IMG/VR virus record: IMGVR_UViG_3300010885_008521
Location: 1-55,399 of that record
Reading direction: 5' to 3' (one strand)
Length of the DNA stretch: 55,399 nucleotides
Origin: a virus
Shown here piece after piece: positions 1-7,000 of this stretch; the stretch's first letter is position 1, and every line of letters begins with the position of its first letter. The position numbers and the translations under genes are program-made. A model generated the notes under the pieces. It saw nothing but the letters and a program-made list of their open reading frames with translations, made no database searches and was not told the DNA's origin.

Positions 1-1026
1 CCAGAAAAGCAAAAGGCTGCTTACTTGAATCACTTGGCTGCTAAGAAAAAGAATAAAAATATCAAAGAGCAAGGTGTGGCGGAAGAGTGGAGCCAAAAAT
101 ATAAGAGCAGTATCAACTGTAGTCATCCAAAAGGTTTTAGTCAAAAGGCTCACTGTGCTGGCAAGAAGAAACATAATGAAGATATGACAATGGAAAGTGT
201 ATGTCCTGATTGTGGTATGTGCCAAACACACGGTAATCTTAGCGAGATCAAGAAAGGTGCTAAGGATTCAAACGGTTTTACCAAATGCTGGCCAGGACAC
301 CACGCTGCTGGTACTAAGAAGGGCAAGAATGGTGGACAGGTGCGCAACTGTGTGCCTAATACCAATGAGGCGGCCAATGCTGCACAGCAGGCTGCTATTG
401 CAATCAACATAAAGAAGCAAGGCAAAAAACCTAAACACATGGAAGATCACTCAACAGCAAGCGGTGGGTGGGGACAAGGTGCATATGCCTCTGGCAGTAA
501 AGACACCAGCCGTTACACTGGTGCAGGACACGATGACAGCGTACACGAAAATCCAGATTGGTACAATGACGAAGCCAACGGTATGACTACAAGTCAATTG
601 AAAAGCCTAGTCAAACACGCTGCTAAACTGCGCCGTGCAGTAAAAGCAATGCAGGCACAAGGCGATACATTGGAACCTTGGCAACAAAGCAAAGTCACTA
701 AGGCTGCTGATTACTTAGATGCAGTGTTCAATGCTGTTGACGACGAACACGATATGGGCGAAGATAGTCATCCTGATGAAAAAGAAGATAAGGCACTTAT
801 CCGTAAAATGGTCAAAGCACAGGCATTGAAGCAGGAAGACGGTTATATGGCTGAGTTGCAAGCCAAGCTAGATGAAAAGATTCCTAAGAATGCACCAGTT
901 GATGTTTGGATCAAAGATTTTGAAAAATCCAATGCTCCACAATTCAAGGGCAAGACAAAAGAAAAGCGTCGTCAAATGGCAGTGGCTGCTAGTTATGGTG
1001 CAAAGAATCCTAGTAAGAAAAAGTAA
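1..1026 (+). CDS. Cys/His- and Lys-rich phage protein, 5' end cut by window edge
   Basis: The reading frame is open from base 1, and the first in-frame start-like codon is a TTG at 25, so the real start lies upstream of the window. The visible protein has a Cys-rich part (CSHPKGFSQKAHC, then CPDCGMC, then two more Cys around KCWPGHH and RNCVPN) that could bind zinc. A Gly/Ser/Tyr-rich linker follows, then a helical segment around EPWQQSKVTKAADYLDAVF. The basic tail ends KEKRRQMAVAASYGAKNPSKKK in its last two dozen residues. I recognise these pieces as recurrent in marine T4-like phage proteins of unknown function; no enzyme motif is visible. Its stop overlaps the start of the next gene by one base, suggesting co-transcription. 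It may be a virion-associated or nucleic-acid-binding protein, but that is a guess from charge and Cys content only. Confidence 0.8.
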   Translation, partial: PEKQKAAYLNHLAAKKKNKNIKEQGVAEEWSQKYKSSINCSHPKGFSQKAHCAGKKKHNEDMTMESVCPDCGMCQTHGNLSEIKKGAKDSNGFTKCWPGHHAAGTKKGKNGGQVRNCVPNTNEAANAAQQAAIAINIKKQGKKPKHMEDHSTASGGWGQGAYASGSKDTSRYTGAGHDDSVHENPDWYNDEANGMTTSQLKSLVKHAAKLRRAVKAMQAQGDTLEPWQQSKVTKAADYLDAVFNAVDDEHDMGEDSHPDEKEDKALIRKMVKAQALKQEDGYMAELQAKLDEKIPKNAPVDVWIKDFEKSNAPQFKGKTKEKRRQMAVAASYGAKNPSKKK

Positions 1027-1658
1027 TGAAATTCTCAGAGTTTACTGAAAAAGATTACAAGATACACGGTCGTAAACACCTCGATCAGTATCTTGTAAAA
1101 CTTTGCAGATTGATTTTCGAAGGCAAACAAACTGACCCAGATCAGTATGGAATGGTTGCGGCCTGCATATTAGATCCTGATCATAATGTAGTCTACGGTA
1201 TCAACACCGCCAAGGGTGACGGGACTCGTAGACACGCTGAACGAGTAGCAATGGACAACTATGTTGAACAGTATGGAGAAGTTCCAGAAGGCAGCATTAT
1301 CATTACTACGCTAAGTCCCTGTAATGAAGATGATACTGATATGGCCAATGAACGATATGGAGAAAGTTGTACCGATCTCATCAACAACAGTATGGTTAGA
1401 AAAGTCTACTGCGGATATATTGATCCTAGCCAACACAATGAACATAATGAATATACATTAGAAGAAACTGGCGACGAACGCATTAAGGATATTTGTAAAA
1501 AGTATGCTGATACATTTTTAAAAGATCAACCAATGGAAGATGCATCGGGTGTAATTGCTACTAAAAAGCAAGCTAAAGATCCACGTTATTCAATGAGTTT
1601 GACTAAGGATGTTCGTCCTGGACAAATTGAAAAGAATTTAAAAGCATTCAATTTATGA
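1026..1658 (+). CDS. Cytidine/deoxycytidylate deaminase-like protein
   Basis: A 210-residue protein with the zinc-dependent deaminase signature: HAE at residues 70-72 (RRHAERVAM), then SPC with Cys99, and a second Cys at 115 (GESC). In the family the His and two Cys bind zinc and the Glu moves protons during hydrolytic deamination of cytosine-type or related bases. The PC..C part is unusual. Normal deaminases have PCxxC or a short gap, but here 15 residues separate the two Cys. The substrate therefore cannot be named; dCMP or a pyrimidine of the riboflavin pathway are both possible. The gene starts at the stop of the upstream gene (TAATG) and overlaps the HAD phosphatase by 4 bases, so the two enzymes probably act in the same nucleotide-salvage setting. 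A T4-like phage would use dCMP deamination to feed thymidylate synthase, which is also in this window. Confidence 0.7.
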   Translation: MKFSEFTEKDYKIHGRKHLDQYLVKLCRLIFEGKQTDPDQYGMVAACILDPDHNVVYGINTAKGDGTRRHAERVAMDNYVEQYGEVPEGSIIITTLSPCNEDDTDMANERYGESCTDLINNSMVRKVYCGYIDPSQHNEHNEYTLEETGDERIKDICKKYADTFLKDQPMEDASGVIATKKQAKDPRYSMSLTKDVRPGQIEKNLKAFNL

Positions 1659-2419
1659 GAGCCAATGATTTCCTTCCCAGTAAGTTAGTGATATTCGACA
1701 TTGACGATACACTTGTCCATACACAAACTAAAGTTCACGTGATTCGTGACGGCAAGGTAATCAAAAGTCTCAACAGCCACGACTTCACACATTACAAACT
1801 ACAACCTGGCGAAGAATTTGATTTTGGTGATTTTAGAAGTGCTCAAGAATTCTTTGAAAAATCAAAACCAATCATCCCAATGCTTAATCAACTTAAACAA
1901 GATATTGCTACAGGCAATAAAGTTGTTATGGTAACTGCCCGTGCAGATTTTGATGATCGAGAATTATTTTTAGATACATTCCGTAAGTATGGTGTGGATA
2001 TGAGTAAGGTTCACGTTTACCGTGCTGGCAATATGACTGGCAAAATGCAAACTGAAGAAAAGAAAAAGATCATCATCCGCAATCTTTTGAATCAAGGAAA
2101 ATATACAAAAGCAATTATGTATGACGACGCTAAACCCAATTTAGTTAGTTTTATGGAATTGAAAAAAGAATATCCGCAAACTAAATTTTATGCGTGGCAC
2201 GTTAGTTTAGAAGGCGAAGCCAGTGAATACGGACGCACTAATGAAAACTTCGCTGATGGTAAACATCCTGGACGCAAAGGTCTTGCCAAACGCAGTGGTG
2301 TAAATACCAAAGCTAGTGTCAGTAGTCTACGCAAAACTGCTAAACACAGTTCGGGTGAAAAGCAACGTATGGCACATTGGTTGGCCAATATGAAAGCAGG
2401 AAGGGCAAAGAAAAAATGA
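1655..2419 (+). CDS. HAD-superfamily phosphatase with basic C-terminal tail
   Basis: The N-terminus carries HAD motif I, IFDIDDTL, with the nucleophile and acid/base Asp at residues 15 and 17. A VMVTARAD segment fits motif II, and MYDDAKPN fits motif IV. These place it among Mg-dependent phosphohydrolases such as polynucleotide 3'-phosphatases or nucleotidases. After the catalytic domain (about residues 1-185) comes a basic tail with GRKGLAKRSGV, then a stretch about tag SLRKTAKHSSGEKQRM, ending AGRAKKK. The tail resembles a small module attached to several unrelated phage proteins and might bind nucleic acid or target the protein into virions. The substrate is unknown; T4 PseT-like DNA 3'-phosphatase activity is one option. 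It overlaps both neighbours by 4 bases (ATGA type). Confidence 0.75.
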   Translation: MRANDFLPSKLVIFDIDDTLVHTQTKVHVIRDGKVIKSLNSHDFTHYKLQPGEEFDFGDFRSAQEFFEKSKPIIPMLNQLKQDIATGNKVVMVTARADFDDRELFLDTFRKYGVDMSKVHVYRAGNMTGKMQTEEKKKIIIRNLLNQGKYTKAIMYDDAKPNLVSFMELKKEYPQTKFYAWHVSLEGEASEYGRTNENFADGKHPGRKGLAKRSGVNTKASVSSLRKTAKHSSGEKQRMAHWLANMKAGRAKKK

Positions 2420-2850
2420 GAGCAATTGAATTTATTATTGAAGACACCATTTTAGAAAGTCAATTTGATATAATTGAATCAATGGTAGACTATTGGGCTG
2501 AACAACACGGTGTTGACAGTGATTTAATTTGGGAAGATTTAGAAACTGTAGATGATGAAGAATTACTCAGCGAAGCCGAAGCCTGGCAAAAATCAAGTGG
2601 TAAAAATAAAAACGGTGGCCTAAATAAAAAGGGGGTGGCCAGTTATCGTCGTAGCCATCCTGGTAGCAAATTGAAAACTGCTGTAACTACCAAACCTAGT
2701 AAGTTGAAAAAAGGTAGTAAGGCCAGTAAACGCCGTAAGAGTTTCTGTGCTCGTATGAAAGGTATGAAGAAACATCGTACTGGAGCCAAAACTAAGAGAG
2801 ATCCAAACAGTCGCATAAACAAAAGTCTTCGTAAATGGCATTGCGAGTAA
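2416..2850 (+). CDS. Small basic phage protein with KRRKSFCARMKG motif (DUF6321-like)
   Basis: 144 residues starting at the ATG that overlaps the HAD gene's stop (ATGA). An upstream in-frame ATG at 2377 would overlap the HAD gene by 43 bases and is less likely. The N-terminal 50 residues are acidic (EDTILES, DLETVDDEELLSEAEAW). The rest is strongly basic: GGLNKKGVASYRRSHPGS, KRRKSFCARMKGMKK and RDPNSRINKSLRKW. The second half is a motif set I recognise from many phage proteins of unknown function (called DUF6321-like from memory, not checked). No catalytic residues are apparent. The split charge suggests binding to nucleic acid or to an acidic partner. It closes the first operon; the next gene has its own promoter. 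Confidence 0.7.
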   Translation: MRAIEFIIEDTILESQFDIIESMVDYWAEQHGVDSDLIWEDLETVDDEELLSEAEAWQKSSGKNKNGGLNKKGVASYRRSHPGSKLKTAVTTKPSKLKKGSKASKRRKSFCARMKGMKKHRTGAKTKRDPNSRINKSLRKWHCE

Positions 2851-2857
2851 AATACTT

Positions 2858-2886
2858 TTGACTTATCTCCTTGTACAGTATATACT
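2858..2886 (+). promoter_or_regulatory. Sigma-70 promoter TTGACT-N17-TATACT
   Basis: TTGACT at 2858-2863 and TATACT at 2881-2886 are separated by exactly 17 nt. The site lies just after the stop of the upstream gene and about 20 nt before the DsbA-like gene, whose start is preceded by AAGGAG. It would drive the DsbA-like, membrane protein and DNA polymerase genes. The same hexamers and spacing recur before the clamp and gp47 genes. Confidence 0.8.
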
Positions 2887-2906
2887 TACTGACAAGGAGA
2901 TTTTTT

Positions 2907-3179
2907 ATGAGTAAAGCATTTGGAGCGCCTGAACAGGCCAAAATTAAACAAATTGTTGCAGAAGGTATGACCGTTATGCAAGAGATCAGCGACTTACAAG
3001 AAGGTCTAAACGAAACAATCAAGGCCATTGCTGAAGAATTGGAAGTTAAACCCAGTGTGATTAAAAAAGCAATTCGTATTGCACAAAAAGATCAATGGGA
3101 CAGCGTTTGGAAAGAATTTGACGACTTGGAGACTATTGTGGATATCAGCGGACATTCACATCGTCGTACTGATGAATAA
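2907..3179 (+). CDS. dsbA: DsbA-like double-strand DNA-binding late transcription protein
   Basis: A 90-residue protein. The start at 2907 is chosen because it follows AAGGAG by 6-7 nt; an upstream in-frame TTG at 2871 lies inside the promoter. The sequence is largely helical: AEGMTVMQEISDLQEGLNET, then IAEELEVKPSVIKKAIRIAQ, ending in an acidic and polar tail. Length, helical layout and the EELEVKPSVIKKA segment resemble T4 DsbA, a small dsDNA-binding protein that stimulates late transcription together with gp55, gp33 and gp45. The match is by general pattern, so the name is an inference. The presence of gp55 and the clamp in this window fits. Its last 8 bases overlap the next gene. Confidence 0.6.
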   Translation: MSKAFGAPEQAKIKQIVAEGMTVMQEISDLQEGLNETIKAIAEELEVKPSVIKKAIRIAQKDQWDSVWKEFDDLETIVDISGHSHRRTDE

Positions 3180-3465
3180 TATTGTAACTAATATTCTGAA
3201 ATGGATTAAAGATGACTATAGAGCATACCCTCTTCGGTTTATCATTGAAACTACGGCTTGGGCACTTAGTATCGGATGTGCGATTGCTATGGCGCTCACA
3301 GTTCCAAATCCGCCTCTTATCATACTTTATCCTATTTTTATTTGCCAGTGTGCTATGTACGCTTGGGCTGCTTATAGCCGCAAATCTTTTGGTATGTTGG
3401 CTAATGCCTCTCTGCTAGTTACAATAGACAGTATTGGACTAATTAGGATGCTAAATAATTTATGA
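3172..3465 (+). CDS. Small inner-membrane protein, two to three membrane segments
   Basis: 97 residues starting at the ATG at 3172, which overlaps the end of the DsbA-like gene; a longer frame from 3079 would lie almost wholly within that gene. Hydrophobic stretches cover roughly residues 23-42 (ETTAWALSIGCAIAMALTV), 45-63 (PPLIILYPIFICQCAMYAW) and 72-92 (FGMLANASLLVTIDSIGLI). A short basic N-terminus (KWIKDDYR) precedes the first segment. No cleavable signal peptide or enzyme motif is seen. A membrane protein here, between DsbA-like and DNA polymerase genes, is familiar from T4-like phages of aquatic bacteria. Its role is unknown; superinfection exclusion or membrane anchoring are only guesses. 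Confidence 0.7.
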   Translation: MNNIVTNILKWIKDDYRAYPLRFIIETTAWALSIGCAIAMALTVPNPPLIILYPIFICQCAMYAWAAYSRKSFGMLANASLLVTIDSIGLIRMLNNL

Positions 3466-3515
3466 ATAAGGTTAGATCAGCCACAAATGATCACATTGGT
3501 ATGTGTAAGCCGTAA
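3462..3515 (+). CDS. Possible 17-residue leader peptide before DNA polymerase
   Basis: A short frame starting MNKVRSATNDH and ending at a TAA at 3513-3515. Its ATG overlaps the TGA of the membrane protein gene (ATGA), the usual coupling arrangement in this genome. It may be chance, but it fills most of the otherwise empty gap before DNA polymerase and contains a small hairpin. There is no independent evidence of expression. Confidence 0.25.
   Translation: MNKVRSATNDHIGMCKP
3492..3505 (+). promoter_or_regulatory. Small hairpin upstream of the polymerase ribosome-binding site
   Basis: CACAT, loop TGGT, ATGTG forms a perfect 5-bp stem. It ends about 17 nt before AAGGAGG, the strong ribosome-binding site of gene 43. 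T4 gp43 represses its own translation by binding an RNA hairpin at this location, but the T4 hairpin overlaps the ribosome-binding site and has a longer loop. This is at best a candidate operator. Confidence 0.25.
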
Positions 3516-3535
3516 ATTACATAAGGAGGAAAAAT

Positions 3536-6205
3536 ATGAGTTATGTAGATTCACGATGGGATCGTGAGAAGGACATTATCTATGTCGTTGAAAGAGATCC
3601 TAAAAAGGGTAGACTTTATCAAGAGTACCCAGCAAAGTATATGTTCTATTATCCTGATCAACGGGGTAAGTACAAATCAATTTACGGCGAAAACTTAAAC
3701 AAGGTTACTGCCCGTAGTTGGAAAGAAATCGTTAAAGAACAACGTATTCACTCAAGTCACAAATTATACGAAAGTGATATGAATCCAGTATTCCGTTGTC
3801 TAGAAGAAAACTATCTAGGCAAGGATGCTCCAAAACTAAATGTAGCGTTTTTCGACATTGAGGTGGACTTTGATCCAGAACGTGGCTATAGCACTCCTGA
3901 AGATGCTTTCATGCCAATTACTGCGATTGCGGTTCACCTACAATGGTTAGATACACTTGTATGTATTGCAGTGCCTCCCAAGACACTGACAATGGCGCAA
4001 GCACAGGAACAGATCAAAGATTTCCCCAACACAATATTAGTTGAAACTGAACACGAAATGTTAGATATGTTTTTGGATCTCATACAAGATGCAGACATAT
4101 TAAGTGGTTGGAATAGTGAGGGTTATGATATTCCCTATACAGTAAATCGTATCATTAAAGTTCTAAGCAAAGAAGATACACGCAGAATGTGTTTGTGGAA
4201 TCAATTTCCAAAAAAGAGAGAGTACGAAAAATATGGAAAGAAGGCAGTTACTTATGACCTTATTGGTCGCATTCATTTGGACAGTCTCGAGTTGTACCGC
4301 AAGTATACCTATGAAGAACGACACTCATACAGATTGGATGCTATTGCGGAATATGAATTAGGTGAAACTAAAACAGTTTACGAAGGCACACTGGATCAAC
4401 TGTATAACAATGACTTTAGAAAGTTTATTGAATACAACAGACAGGATACTGCACTTCTAGACAAGTTGGATAAGAAACTTAAATTCATCGACATTGCAAT
4501 TACACTGGCTCACGAAAATACTGTATTGTTGCCAACCATTATGGGAGCGGTAGCAGTTACCGAACAGGCCATTGTTATCGAAGCACATCATAGAGGATTG
4601 ATTGTCCCAAGTCGACCAACCCGTGATGAAGACCTTAACACACAGGCTGCTGGTGCGTATGTTGCATATCCCAAGAAAGGGCTTCACGATTGGATTGGAT
4701 CAATGGACATTAACAGCCTATATCCATCAGTAATTCGAGCACTCAATATGGGTCCAGAAACTATTGTGGGACAATTGCGTCAAACATATACGCAAGAAGA
4801 AATTGATTCCAAGATGGCAAAAAATGGCGGCAAGTTTGCTGAAGCGTGGGAAGGTAAGTTTGGTAGTAACGAATACGAATTCGTTATGAATATGGATCGC
4901 GCTAATGACATTATCATCGATTGGGAAAATGGCGAAACTGATGTTATGAGTGGCGCACAAATATATACTTTGATATTTGATAGCGGCAAGCCTTGGATGC
5001 TAAGTGCAAATGGTACAATCTTTACGCACGAAACAGAAGGTATTATTCCTGGATTACTAAAGCGTTGGTATAGCGAACGTAAAGAAATGCAGGCCAAACT
5101 TAAAGATGCTATTAAAGCGGAGAATAAAATTGAAGAAGAATACTGGGACAAAAGACAGTTGGTTAAGAAGATTAATCTCAATAGTCTATATGGTGCTATA
5201 CTTAACGCTGGCTGTAGGTTTTTCGATAATCGTATTGGTCAGTCAACCACGCTCACAGGACGTGGAATTGCAAGACATATGGCTGCTAAAATCAACGAGG
5301 TAATAACTGGCGATTATGATCACGTGGGTAAGAGTATTATATACGGCGATACTGATAGTGCATATTTTAGTGCATACAGTTCTTTAAAGAATGAAATCAA
5401 TAAGGGACAAATTCCGTGGGATAAAAATACGGTAGTACAACTGTATGATACAATTGCCGATAATGTTAATTCAACATTTCCACAGTATATGGTAGAAGCA
5501 TATCACTGTCCAAAGTCACGTGGAGAAGTTATTAAGGCTGGTCGAGAAATTGTTGCTATCAAAGGCTTGTTCATTACTAAGAAACGTTATGCAGTTTTGT
5601 ATTATGACAAGGAAGGCAAACGCAGTGACATTGATGGAAAGACTGGAAAAATCAAAGCAATGGGTTTGGATTTGAAGCGCAGTGATACTCCAGAATTTAT
5701 GCAAAAGTTTTTAGAAGAAGTTTTAACTAGGGTGCTTAACAACGCCGAGGAAAAAGAGATTCTAGAAATGATTACTGAATTCCGTACTCAGTTCAAATCT
5801 AGACCAGGGTGGGAAAAGGGTAGTCCAAAACGTGCTAACAACATTGCGGAGTACGAGGAAAAAGAAAAGAAAGCAGGCAAGGCTAATATGCCAGGACACG
5901 TTCGTGCTGCTATTAACTGGAATACATTAAAACGTATGAATGGTGACAAATACAGTATGGGCATTGTTGATGGTATGAAAGTTATTGTTTGTAAGGTAAA
6001 GGCAAATCCATTGGGTTATACAAGTATTGCATACCCCGTAGATGAAATGCGATTACCAAAATGGTTTCAAGAATTGCCATTTGACCATGCTGAAATGGAA
6101 GCTGTTATTATCAACAATAAAATTAAAAATCTTATTGGTGTGTTGGACTATGATCTTGACAGTACAACGCAAAGTAACACGTTCAACAATTTATTCAGTT
6201 TTTGA
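3536..6205 (+). CDS. 43: DNA polymerase, family B (T4 gp43-like)
   Basis: 889 residues, close to the T4 gp43 length, preceded by a strong AAGGAGG. The exonuclease domain shows Exo I FFDIEVDF (Asp107, Glu109), Exo II around DADILSGWNSEGYDIP and Exo III EYNRQDTALL. The polymerase domain shows motif A MDINSLYPS (Asp391), motif B with KINLNSLYGA, and motif C YGDTDS with Asp605 and Asp607. All catalytic Asp/Glu residues are present, so both 3'-5' proofreading and polymerase activities should be intact. The last residues, TQSNTFNNLFSF, form an Asn/Phe-rich tail fitting the C-terminal clamp-binding peptide of gp43-type enzymes. It replicates the phage genome together with the clamp encoded next door. 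There is no intein or intron interruption. Confidence 0.98.
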   Translation: MSYVDSRWDREKDIIYVVERDPKKGRLYQEYPAKYMFYYPDQRGKYKSIYGENLNKVTARSWKEIVKEQRIHSSHKLYESDMNPVFRCLEENYLGKDAPKLNVAFFDIEVDFDPERGYSTPEDAFMPITAIAVHLQWLDTLVCIAVPPKTLTMAQAQEQIKDFPNTILVETEHEMLDMFLDLIQDADILSGWNSEGYDIPYTVNRIIKVLSKEDTRRMCLWNQFPKKREYEKYGKKAVTYDLIGRIHLDSLELYRKYTYEERHSYRLDAIAEYELGETKTVYEGTLDQLYNNDFRKFIEYNRQDTALLDKLDKKLKFIDIAITLAHENTVLLPTIMGAVAVTEQAIVIEAHHRGLIVPSRPTRDEDLNTQAAGAYVAYPKKGLHDWIGSMDINSLYPSVIRALNMGPETIVGQLRQTYTQEEIDSKMAKNGGKFAEAWEGKFGSNEYEFVMNMDRANDIIIDWENGETDVMSGAQIYTLIFDSGKPWMLSANGTIFTHETEGIIPGLLKRWYSERKEMQAKLKDAIKAENKIEEEYWDKRQLVKKINLNSLYGAILNAGCRFFDNRIGQSTTLTGRGIARHMAAKINEVITGDYDHVGKSIIYGDTDSAYFSAYSSLKNEINKGQIPWDKNTVVQLYDTIADNVNSTFPQYMVEAYHCPKSRGEVIKAGREIVAIKGLFITKKRYAVLYYDKEGKRSDIDGKTGKIKAMGLDLKRSDTPEFMQKFLEEVLTRVLNNAEEKEILEMITEFRTQFKSRPGWEKGSPKRANNIAEYEEKEKKAGKANMPGHVRAAINWNTLKRMNGDKYSMGIVDGMKVIVCKVKANPLGYTSIAYPVDEMRLPKWFQELPFDHAEMEAVIINNKIKNLIGVLDYDLDSTTQSNTFNNLFSF

Positions 6206-6217
6206 TTAAAATAATCA

Positions 6218-6246
6218 TTGACTATACATCTAGATCTAAATATACT
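6218..6246 (+). promoter_or_regulatory. Sigma-70 promoter TTGACT-N17-TATACT before the clamp gene
   Basis: TTGACT at 6218-6223 and TATACT at 6241-6246, spacer 17 nt, in the 60-nt gap between polymerase and clamp. AAAGGAA lies just before the clamp start. It probably drives the clamp and the long accessory operon behind it. Confidence 0.8.
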
Positions 6247-6265
6247 AATACAAAGGAAATAATTT

Positions 6266-7000
6266 ATGCAAGACTTATTAAAAGACATCGTAGCACACAC
6301 TAACAAACTTGGCTTTCTTAACATTGTTAAGATTACAGGAGAAGTTGACAAAACATTGATTGATTCAATGGCTGAAGACCGAAGCGTTATTATGTATGCG
6401 GAAACTACCAATCCATATCCACAACTAATTGGAACATTTGGTATGCCACAGTTGGAAAAACTACGCTACTTGGTAGAAGGCAAGGAATATCAGGAAGATG
6501 CAAAGATCGACTTAGTTACAGCCAATCGTAATGGAGCAAATGTTCCAGTTGGTTTACATTTTGAAAACAAAGACGGCGATTTTAAAAACGATTATCGTTT
6601 TATGAATAGCGATATCATTAACGAAAAACTTAAGACAGTTAAATTCCGCGGAGTTAATTGGCACGTTGAAGTTGAACCCACTGTTAATGCTGTACAGCGT
6701 TTTCAATTCCAAGCAGGTGCTAATACAGAGCATACAACATTCTTGGCTAAAACTGATAGTGACAAATTGTTGTTTACATTTGGTGACCAAAGTAGCCACG
6801 CAGGTGAATTTGTATTTTCCACGGGCGTCACTGGTAAATTGACTAAGGCTTGGACTTGGCCTGTAAATCCAGTATTGGCTATTCTAAAAATTGCAGATGC
6901 TAACAATGCTAAAATTAGTTTTAGTAATGAAGGTGCTATGCAAATTACTTTGGATAGTGGCATTGCTACCTACAAATATATTATTCCAGCACAAGCATAA
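6266..7000 (+). CDS. 45: Sliding clamp DNA polymerase accessory protein (gp45-like)
   Basis: 244 residues, slightly longer than T4 gp45 (about 228). The fold signature is not a short motif. Recognition rests on length, position directly after gene 43, and pattern: the N-terminal helix LLKDIVAHTNKLGFLNIVKI, a strand-rich middle, and an end ISFSNEGAMQITLDSGIATYKYIIP that is typical of gp45-type clamps. The protein forms a ring on DNA that tethers the polymerase. In T4 it is also the mobile activator of late transcription by gp55. The stop overlaps the next gene by one base (TAATG), so the DpdA-like gene is probably translated from the same message. Confidence 0.88.
   Translation: MQDLLKDIVAHTNKLGFLNIVKITGEVDKTLIDSMAEDRSVIMYAETTNPYPQLIGTFGMPQLEKLRYLVEGKEYQEDAKIDLVTANRNGANVPVGLHFENKDGDFKNDYRFMNSDIINEKLKTVKFRGVNWHVEVEPTVNAVQRFQFQAGANTEHTTFLAKTDSDKLLFTFGDQSSHAGEFVFSTGVTGKLTKAWTWPVNPVLAILKIADANNAKISFSNEGAMQITLDSGIATYKYIIPAQA

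Noticed and set aside
2871-2906. Upstream TTG start of the DsbA-like gene
   Set aside because: It lies inside the sigma-70 promoter; the ATG at 2907 follows AAGGAG.
3079-3171. Upstream extension of the small membrane protein gene
   Set aside because: The extension lies within the DsbA-like gene; the ATG at 3172 with short overlap fits the rest of the genome.
4780-5181. Minus-strand frame of 133 codons inside DNA polymerase
   Set aside because: It lies wholly opposite catalytic parts of gene 43 and looks like random translated antisense.
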